Assembly: GCF_013362815.1 (NCBI RefSeq)
Contig: NZ_JABFVK010000016.1
Coordinates: 1-64,000, forward strand
DNA length: 64,000 nucleotides
Direction: 5' to 3'
Source of the DNA: Hamadaea sp.
GTDB lineage: Bacteria; Actinomycetota; Actinomycetes; Mycobacteriales; Micromonosporaceae
In this document: positions 58,745 through 64,000 of the stretch, piece after piece
Numbering within the stretch: the first letter of the stretch is position 1
Layout of the letters: every line of letters begins with the position of its first letter
Notes under the pieces: generated by a model
The model's database searches: none
Told to the model about the DNA's origin: nothing
Seen by the model: only the letters and a program-made list of their open reading frames with translations
Made by a program: the position numbers and the translations under genes

Positions 58745-60164
58745 CACCTTCGGCCTGGTCACGCTGGCCCACGCACTGCCGGCCGAGCTGGTCGAGCGTA
58801 CTGAGCCGGGCAGTGGGGGCTGGCGGCTCAAGCGGCGGCCCGCCGATCCGACGGCCGACTTCGCGATGGCGACCGGCCGACGCGGTGGGGCCTGGCTGGC
58901 CCTCCACGACATGCTTTCCCGCGACGCTCAGGTCGCCGGGGCCTGGCTCTACGGGCTGTTCGCGCCGAGCGTCGACGTCGCCGAGTACTACCTGGGCCAG
59001 TGCCGGGAGACCCTGCTGCCGCTCATGCACGACGGCGGCCCGTCGCCGCAGTTCCATCAGCCGTGGCAGGGGGCCTATCGCCGGGTCAACCACCGGTACG
59101 CCGTCGCGGCGGCCCGGCTCGCCGCACCGGAAGCCACCGTATGGCTTCACGATTACCACTTGATGCTGGTGGCGGGTTATCTGCGGCGGCCGCGGCCGGA
59201 TTTGCGGATCGGCGTACAGCTCCAGGTTCCGTTCCCGCCCGTCGAGCGGTTCCTGCGGCTGCCCATGCGCGACAAGGTGATGCGCGGGCTGCTCGGGGCG
59301 GATCTGCTCGGCCTGCCCGACGCTCGATCGGCGGCGAACTTCCTGGCGGCGGCGCACGAGCTGACCGGCTTGCGGCGAGGAGACCGGCTCCTGCTGGCCG
59401 ACGGGCGCATGGTGGTCGCGACCGCCTTCCCGCCTTCGGTCGACGCCGCTCGGTTCGCCCGGCTCGCCGCCGACCCGGCCGTGCGGGATCGCGTACGCGA
59501 ACTCCGGGAGAGCCTCGGCGACCCGGAAACGGTGCTGCTCTCCATCGGCGCACTCGACGAGCACGAGGGCGTGGAGCAGCGCCTCGACGCGTACGCGCAA
59601 CTCATCGCCGAAGGCCGGGTCGACCCGCTCACGACGGTGTTGGTGCACGTGGCGGCGGCCGGTTCGGAGGCGGCCCACCCGGCCGGCGTACAGGAGCGGG
59701 TGGACCGCCAAGTGGCGCAGATCAACGGGATGTTCTCAAGGCTCGGCCATCCCGTCGTCCACTATGTACGCCACGAGCTCGATCCGGTCGAGCTCACCTC
59801 GCTGTATCTGGCCGCCGACGTGCTGCTGGCGTTGCCGTCCCGGCAAGGGGCGACGCTCGCCGCCAAGGAGTACGCCGCCACCCGGTTGGACGACACCGGC
59901 CGGATCGTGCTCTCGGAGTTCTCCGGCACCGCGGCCGACCTGCCGGAGGCGACCGTCGTGAACCCCGAAGACCTGGTCGAGGTGAAGGATGCGATCTGCG
60001 CCGCGATCGAGCTGCGGGCCAAGCCCGACGACGGCATGGCGGCGATGCGGTCGCGCATCCACGCCGCCGATGCGGCCAAATCGACCGAGTCGTTCCTCGA
60101 CACCGTCGACGTCGTGACGGCGTACCGGTACGCGAATCGAGGGCAAGCCGCGTGCGTCAAGTGA
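58731..60164 (+). CDS. Trehalose-6-phosphate synthase-like protein with lost catalytic residues
   Basis: A 477-residue GT20 (OtsA) fold protein. The acceptor loop motif VWLHD141YHLM and VPFPPVERFLRLPMRDKVMRGLLGADLLGL are well kept. But the UDP-phosphate-binding Arg and Lys of E. coli OtsA (262 and 267, RLDYSK) are replaced by A274 and E279 in GALDEHEG. The loop RDG (Asp361) reads R371-Q372-G, and the N-terminal SNR/GGL loop is not recognisable. Glu380 of AAKEY remains. It is probably not an active trehalose-phosphate synthase. It may be a binding or regulatory protein working with the STAS protein. Confidence 0.82.
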   Translation: MSRPDTFGLVTLAHALPAELVERTEPGSGGWRLKRRPADPTADFAMATGRRGGAWLALHDMLSRDAQVAGAWLYGLFAPSVDVAEYYLGQCRETLLPLMHDGGPSPQFHQPWQGAYRRVNHRYAVAAARLAAPEATVWLHDYHLMLVAGYLRRPRPDLRIGVQLQVPFPPVERFLRLPMRDKVMRGLLGADLLGLPDARSAANFLAAAHELTGLRRGDRLLLADGRMVVATAFPPSVDAARFARLAADPAVRDRVRELRESLGDPETVLLSIGALDEHEGVEQRLDAYAQLIAEGRVDPLTTVLVHVAAAGSEAAHPAGVQERVDRQVAQINGMFSRLGHPVVHYVRHELDPVELTSLYLAADVLLALPSRQGATLAAKEYAATRLDDTGRIVLSEFSGTAADLPEATVVNPEDLVEVKDAICAAIELRAKPDDGMAAMRSRIHAADAAKSTESFLDTVDVVTAYRYANRGQAACVK

Positions 60165-60445
60165 TGCGGCGGCTGCTCGCCGGGGTAGGGTCGGTGATGC
60201 TTCCGTACGCCGCGGACGACAAGCTGCCCAAGGAACTCGCCATCGCGAGGGCGATCGCCGTCGTGCCGCACCCCGGCGGAGGTGTTCGCGAGTGGACATA
60301 CGCCGACGCCACGCACGCGCACGGCTGGTGGCTGGTGGTCCTCGAAGAACCGCGTTCGGTCCACGTCGTCGAGGTATGCGCCCGGACCGGAGACGCCCGC
60401 GTGGTCACCTCGCGTGGCAGCATCCCCAGCCAGGGCGGCTCCTAG
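60164..60445 (+). CDS. Small hypothetical protein of the STAS/OtsA-like operon
   Basis: A 93-residue protein from an ATG that overlaps the OtsA-like stop (TGATG). It begins MRRLLAGVGSVMLPYAADDK, then has strands ARAIAVVPHPGGGVREWTYA, GWWLVVLEEPRSVHVVEVCA and RTGDARVVTSRGSIP: an all-beta fold of about five strands. No family is recognised. Its last codon overlaps the convergent regulator gene. A GTG at 60152 is an alternative start. Confidence 0.6.
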   Translation: MRRLLAGVGSVMLPYAADDKLPKELAIARAIAVVPHPGGGVREWTYADATHAHGWWLVVLEEPRSVHVVEVCARTGDARVVTSRGSIPSQGGS

Positions 60446-61074
60446 CCGTTCAAGTACGCCAGAACCGCCAGCACCCGTCGATGTGAGTCGTCCGACGGAG
60501 GCAGCCCGAGCTTGGCGAAGATGTTGCCGATGTGCTTCTCCACCGAGACCGGGGCGAGCACGAGCGCCGCGCAGATCGCCGAGTTCGACATGCCCTGGGC
60601 GACGAGGTCGAGCACCTCGCGTTCCCGGGGAGTGAGCGCGGCGACGCCCTGGTTCTGGGCGTTGCGGGCGAACAACTGGCGGACGACTTCCGGGTCCATC
60701 GCGGTGCCGCCCGCCGCGACGCGTTCCACCGCGTCGAGGAAGTCGTCCAGCGCGGTCACCCGGTCCTTGAGCAGGTATCCCACCGCGCCTTTGCCGTCGG
60801 CGAGCAGTTCGGCGGCGTACGTGCGCTCGACGTATTGCGACAGGATCAGGACCGGCGCCGGGCGGAGCTTCACCGCAGCCCGGATGCCTTCGTCGCGATA
60901 GGACGGCGGCAAGCGCACGTCCACGATGGACAGATCAGGCTGGTGCTCGGCGACCGCTTCGAGCAACGCGTCGGCGCTGTCCACCGCGGCCACCACCTCG
61001 TGGCCGGTGCCCGTCAGGATGCGGACCAGGCCGTCACGGAGCAACAGCAGGTCTTCGGCGATCACGATGCGCAT
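60442..61074 (-). CDS. NarL/LuxR-type response regulator
   Basis: A 210-residue regulator. Features are MRIVIAEDLLLLRDGLVRIL, phosphorylation site D52 in LSIVDVRLPPSYRDEG, GYLLKDRVTALDDF, and the LuxR HTH (TPREREVLDLVAQGMSNSAI, then VLAPVSVEKHIGNIFAKLGL, about 145-195). The receiver loop PPSYRDEG and the HTH ending are the form seen in the subfamily paired with large sensor-domain kinases. Its start overlaps the kinase stop by 13 bases. It is a close relative of the partial regulator at 1-53. Confidence 0.93.
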   Translation of the reverse strand: MRIVIAEDLLLLRDGLVRILTGTGHEVVAAVDSADALLEAVAEHQPDLSIVDVRLPPSYRDEGIRAAVKLRPAPVLILSQYVERTYAAELLADGKGAVGYLLKDRVTALDDFLDAVERVAAGGTAMDPEVVRQLFARNAQNQGVAALTPREREVLDLVAQGMSNSAICAALVLAPVSVEKHIGNIFAKLGLPPSDDSHRRVLAVLAYLNG

Positions 61075-62297
61075 GGGATCTCCGCTCTCAGACGGGTCGG
61101 CCCGCCATTCGGACTGATGACGGTGAAGGTGCCGTCGAGCGCCTCGATCCGGCGGCGTAGGCCGTCGAGCCCGGAACCGCCCGGATCAGCACCGCCGGCA
61201 CCGTCGTCGACGACCTCGGTGACGAGGCGATCCCCGGCGGACATGGTCACCCCGCAGGAGGTGGCTCCGGCGTACTTGACCGCGTTGGCCAGGCCCTCGG
61301 CGACCACGAAGTACGCCGCCGACTCGACCGCCGGGGGCAGCCGCTCGGGCACCTCGATCGAGACCGCCACCGGGACCGGGCTGTCCCCGGCGAGCGCGCT
61401 CACGGCCGCGGCTAGTCCCCGGTCGGTCAGGATCGGCGGGTGTATGCCGCGGACGAGCCGCCGTAGCTCGGCCAACGCCTCGTCGAGCTGACGGCGGGCC
61501 GTCGCCACGTCATCGGCGATGTCGGCGTTTCCGTGCCGTGCCCGGCGTTCGGCCAGCGCCAACGTCATTCCGGCGGCGACGATGCGGGCCTGCGCGCCGT
61601 CGTGCAGGTCCCGTTCGATCCGGCGCAGCTCGGCCGCTTGGGCGTCGACCACCCGAGCCCGGGTCACGGCCAGCTCTTGGGCTCGCCGGACGAGCCGGCC
61701 GTGCTCGCCCGGGGCGAGCAACGCGACCGCCACCCGGACCTGCGCCGACGCCAACTGCCGCAGCAGCCACATGACGATCGGGATCAAGGCGATGCCGACC
61801 GCCGAGATCAGCAGACGGCCGCTGTGCGTACCCATGGCTTGCTGGACGAGAGGATGCGCGCGGCGCTCCGGAACCGACCAGGCCCAGGCCGGGGCGATGA
61901 CGGCGGCCGCCGTGACGACGGCCGTGACCACCGCGATGATGCCCAGGGTGAGACCGAGCGGGAAGAGTACGGCGAACCATGCCATGTCCCGCCAGGTCGC
62001 GGGCTGAGCCGCGAGCCGGCGGGCCTGGCCTTTCCCGCTGACCGGCAGGTAGGGCGAGGCGATCGCCGTGCCCAGGACCCAGGCGGCCCGGCGGCGTTCG
62101 AGCTGGGCCAGGTGGCGGTCGGCCCAGGCGACCGCGAGGAAGACCGGCGCGCCCAGGGCGGTGACCGCGCCGACCGCCATCAGCACCGTGGTCGCGAGCG
62201 TCCAGACAAACCCGATCGGACCGGCCACGAGGCTTGTCGCCAGGTAGGCGAAGGATCGGGCGGTACGCACGAGGCGGAGTCTAGCTCGGATGATCAT
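61062..62297 (-). CDS. NarL-family sensor histidine kinase with putative sensor domain
   Basis: A 411-residue kinase. The N-terminal sensor domain has four hydrophobic segments (about 20-55 and 115-175) with the cytosolic stretch AWADRHLAQLERRRAAWVLG. Then come ELRRIERDLH232DGAQARIVAAGMTLA, a HATPase_c domain with VAEGLANAVKYAGA and DDGAGGADPGGSGLDGLRRR, and the C-terminal AEIPCAS. It is similar in order, motifs and even the last residues (AEIPCAS against VELPCES) to the kinase at 41-1174. The ATG at 62297 was chosen. It is likely to control the adjacent ABC permease operon. Confidence 0.9.
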   Translation of the reverse strand: MIIRARLRLVRTARSFAYLATSLVAGPIGFVWTLATTVLMAVGAVTALGAPVFLAVAWADRHLAQLERRRAAWVLGTAIASPYLPVSGKGQARRLAAQPATWRDMAWFAVLFPLGLTLGIIAVVTAVVTAAAVIAPAWAWSVPERRAHPLVQQAMGTHSGRLLISAVGIALIPIVMWLLRQLASAQVRVAVALLAPGEHGRLVRRAQELAVTRARVVDAQAAELRRIERDLHDGAQARIVAAGMTLALAERRARHGNADIADDVATARRQLDEALAELRRLVRGIHPPILTDRGLAAAVSALAGDSPVPVAVSIEVPERLPPAVESAAYFVVAEGLANAVKYAGATSCGVTMSAGDRLVTEVVDDGAGGADPGGSGLDGLRRRIEALDGTFTVISPNGGPTRLRAEIPCAS

Positions 62298-62362
62298 TGC
62301 GCCGGCCGGCCGCTTTCGGGCTGCTGGGAAGGCGTCCGACCGGCGCATGATCTTTCCTGGGC

Positions 62363-64000
62363 TCAGATCGGGCGGATCGAGCGCAGCACCAGCCGGGCGG
62401 GCAGCGTTCCCGCCGCCAGACCGAGCAGGCCGACCACCCCGAGCAGACCCCCGTACGCGACCGGATCGACGATCAGCCGCAGGTTCCCGTCCTGGGCGGC
62501 GCTGAACGCCCCGACGACGATCGTGGTGACCACCACGCCGAGGGTCAGCCCGACCGCGACGGTCACGACGGCCTCCCGAGCGGTCATCCGGCGGATCTGC
62601 CCCGGCGTCGCACCCAGCAGGCGCAGCTGAGTGAGCTGGGCGCGGCGGGCGGCGGCGGCCACGGCGAACGTGTTGATCACAGCGATCGCGGTGAATCCCA
62701 GCGAGACGGCGATCATGATCTCCCAGGCGCCCTGGCGCTCGTCGGCGTCGCCGGCAGCCGCCGCTTGCGGCGGACGGACCTGCATGCCCGGCAACACCAA
62801 CGCTCCGTGAAACGCGACCGAGGTGACCACGCCGCGCGGATCGTGGGCGGCGACCAGATCGGCCGGAGCCACGAGGTCGCCGAACCCGCGGTTGTTCGTG
62901 AAGATCCCGGTCAGCTTCAACTCGGTCGGGTAACCGTCGGGCAGCCACACCTGCACGGTGTCGCCGACCTGCCAGCCGTTGGCTCGCGCCAGGTACTCGC
63001 TCGCCGAGAGCCCGGTCCCGCTGCCGTCGGTGTATCCCAGGTCCAGCACGGGCGCGCCCCGTTGCAGTACGCCGAAAGCCGCGTAGTCCTCGGGCTTGCC
63101 GCCCTCGTCGACGATCAACCGCGTCGGCAGGATCGCCGTGTAGTCACCGTCGTCGGGCAGCGCCGACAACGGCAGGACACCTGTGGCGACGGCCGCTGTC
63201 CCGGTTCGCCGCGCCTCCTGATCCGCCGCGAGATCGGCGGACAGCGCGCTGTTGATCAGCATCGGCGCGTTGATCGCGACCATCAGCGCCAGCGGCACCG
63301 CGACCGAGGTGACCCGGCGGTTCTCGGCTCGGGTGAACGCGCCGGCCAGCCAGCCCGCGATCCCGGTCAGCCCGGCGACCCGCGACAGCAGCCCGCCCAG
63401 CACCTTCACCAGCAGCGGACCGGCCGCGCCGACCGCGCTCAGCAGCAGCGCGCTGGAGATGAACGTCATGCCCATGCCGAACGGGCCGTCCAGCGGCACC
63501 ACGGCCAGGATCACGAACGCGCCCGTTGTGCATACGACGGCGGCCAGGGTTCGGAACACCCACCCGGTCCGCCCCTCGACCAGGGTCTCCTGCAACGCCT
63601 GCGCCGGGGCGATCCGGATCGCGCGACGGGCCGCCAACCGGGCACTGACCTGCGCGACTGCGACCGTGACGGCGATCGCGGCCAGCAGTACGCCGACGTT
63701 GACGCCGACGGTGAACTGCGGCGGTACCGCGCCCAGATCCCGGAAGCGGGTGGCGATCACCTCGGCGACGACGATGCTCAGCGGGCCGCCGACCACTGCC
63801 GCGGCCAATGTGATGAACAGGGTCTCGGCGCTCAGCAACCGCCACAGCTGACGGGGCGTCGCGCCGGTGGCCCGCAGCAACGCCAGTTCCCGCAAGCGCT
63901 GCCGGACCGTCAGCGCGACCGTCCCGGTCAGCACGAACACCGTGGCGAACGAGGTGATGCCGATGACGAACCCGAAGATGGAGATCGCCCCGATGTAGTC
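62363..64000 (-). CDS. FtsX-type ABC transporter permease, partial
   Basis: The C-terminal 545 residues of a large MacB/FtsX-fold permease; the frame is open to the window edge. It has repeated four-helix FtsX modules: the first has LRELALLRATGATPRQLWRL, the second AQLTQLRLLGATPGQIRRM, both with the coupling helix pattern (LLGAT). A soluble extracytoplasmic region lies between them. Permeases of this type (about 800 residues) act with a separate ATPase in antimicrobial-peptide or lipid export. The ATPase gene should lie beyond 64000. The nearby kinase pair probably controls it. Confidence 0.88.
   Translation of the reverse strand, partial: DYIGAISIFGFVIGITSFATVFVLTGTVALTVRQRLRELALLRATGATPRQLWRLLSAETLFITLAAAVVGGPLSIVVAEVIATRFRDLGAVPPQFTVGVNVGVLLAAIAVTVAVAQVSARLAARRAIRIAPAQALQETLVEGRTGWVFRTLAAVVCTTGAFVILAVVPLDGPFGMGMTFISSALLLSAVGAAGPLLVKVLGGLLSRVAGLTGIAGWLAGAFTRAENRRVTSVAVPLALMVAINAPMLINSALSADLAADQEARRTGTAAVATGVLPLSALPDDGDYTAILPTRLIVDEGGKPEDYAAFGVLQRGAPVLDLGYTDGSGTGLSASEYLARANGWQVGDTVQVWLPDGYPTELKLTGIFTNNRGFGDLVAPADLVAAHDPRGVVTSVAFHGALVLPGMQVRPPQAAAAGDADERQGAWEIMIAVSLGFTAIAVINTFAVAAAARRAQLTQLRLLGATPGQIRRMTAREAVVTVAVGLTLGVVVTTIVVGAFSAAQDGNLRLIVDPVAYGGLLGVVGLLGLAAGTLPARLVLRSIRPI

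Noticed and set aside
1-64000. tRNA, rRNA, insertion sequences, integrases or phage genes
   Set aside because: I looked for these on both strands and found no sequence or gene product that supports any of them.

Overview
The window is a 64 kb piece of a high-GC actinomycete chromosome. The evidence is the very GC-rich sequence, the GTG and TTG starts, short overlapping operons, many LuxR-type two-component pairs, Tat/Sec proteins with Ser/Pro linkers, a DyP-encapsulin operon and an HbpS-type haem protein. A Micromonosporaceae-like genome is my best guess; nothing here fixes the genus. I saw no rRNA, tRNA, transposase, integrase or CRISPR array. Much of the content is accessory or signalling, with two translation genes (a stand-alone infC and a peptide deformylase) and an isolated enolase among it.

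Layout. 1-6.3 kb: end of a NarL-type kinase/regulator pair, a GNAT acetyltransferase, a DUF998 membrane protein with an operator-like palindrome on its start codon, a serine hydrolase, and a DUF4132 operon. 6.4-14.2 kb: secreted GH18 chitinase, two methyltransferases, a MarR regulator with an NAD-dependent epimerase, an MFS exporter, and an ArsR/SRPBCC module. 14.4-20.2 kb: two family-2 glycosyltransferases flanking two complete ABC exporters, an orphan export or biosynthesis locus. 20.4-28.6 kb: small redox and regulatory genes (three SDR-like proteins, two TetR regulators, PlsC, two alpha/beta hydrolases, a secreted triple-repeat protein) separated by strong operators, terminators and repeat-rich gaps.

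28.7-32.1 kb holds a two-gene operon. It encodes a membrane-anchored protein and an 838-residue proline-repeat protein ending in a putative D-x8-ExK nuclease-like domain, and is one of the best candidates for something undescribed. 32.1-45 kb: a two-component pair, PrsW-like protease, enolase, erythromycin-esterase-like hydrolase with its own regulator, CPA1 antiporter, LtrA, a stand-alone infC preceded by a leader peptide and hairpin, and the encapsulin/DyP peroxidase operon. 45-48 kb: a decayed metallophosphoesterase running into 31-bp tandem repeats, and an HTH-TPR regulator coupled to a peptide deformylase. 48.2-51.2 kb: a divergent HbpS/SenS/SenR-like haem or redox sensing set with an ankyrin protein. 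51.2-58.2 kb: MarR-controlled SMR pair, EF-hand protein, cupin/TetR pair, and an OmpR regulator-kinase-GerMN lipoprotein operon resembling a reduced mtrA-mtrB-lpqB. 58.3-60.4 kb: a STAS protein without the phosphorylatable serine, overlapping an OtsA-like protein that has lost key catalytic residues. 60.4-64 kb: a second NarL-type pair, similar to the one at the left edge, and a truncated FtsX-type ABC permease.

Recurring themes are regulator genes paired with palindromic operators, two copies of a long palindrome placed between convergent genes, and the string GCGTACGC or its 6-7 base core repeated throughout genes in several reading frames.
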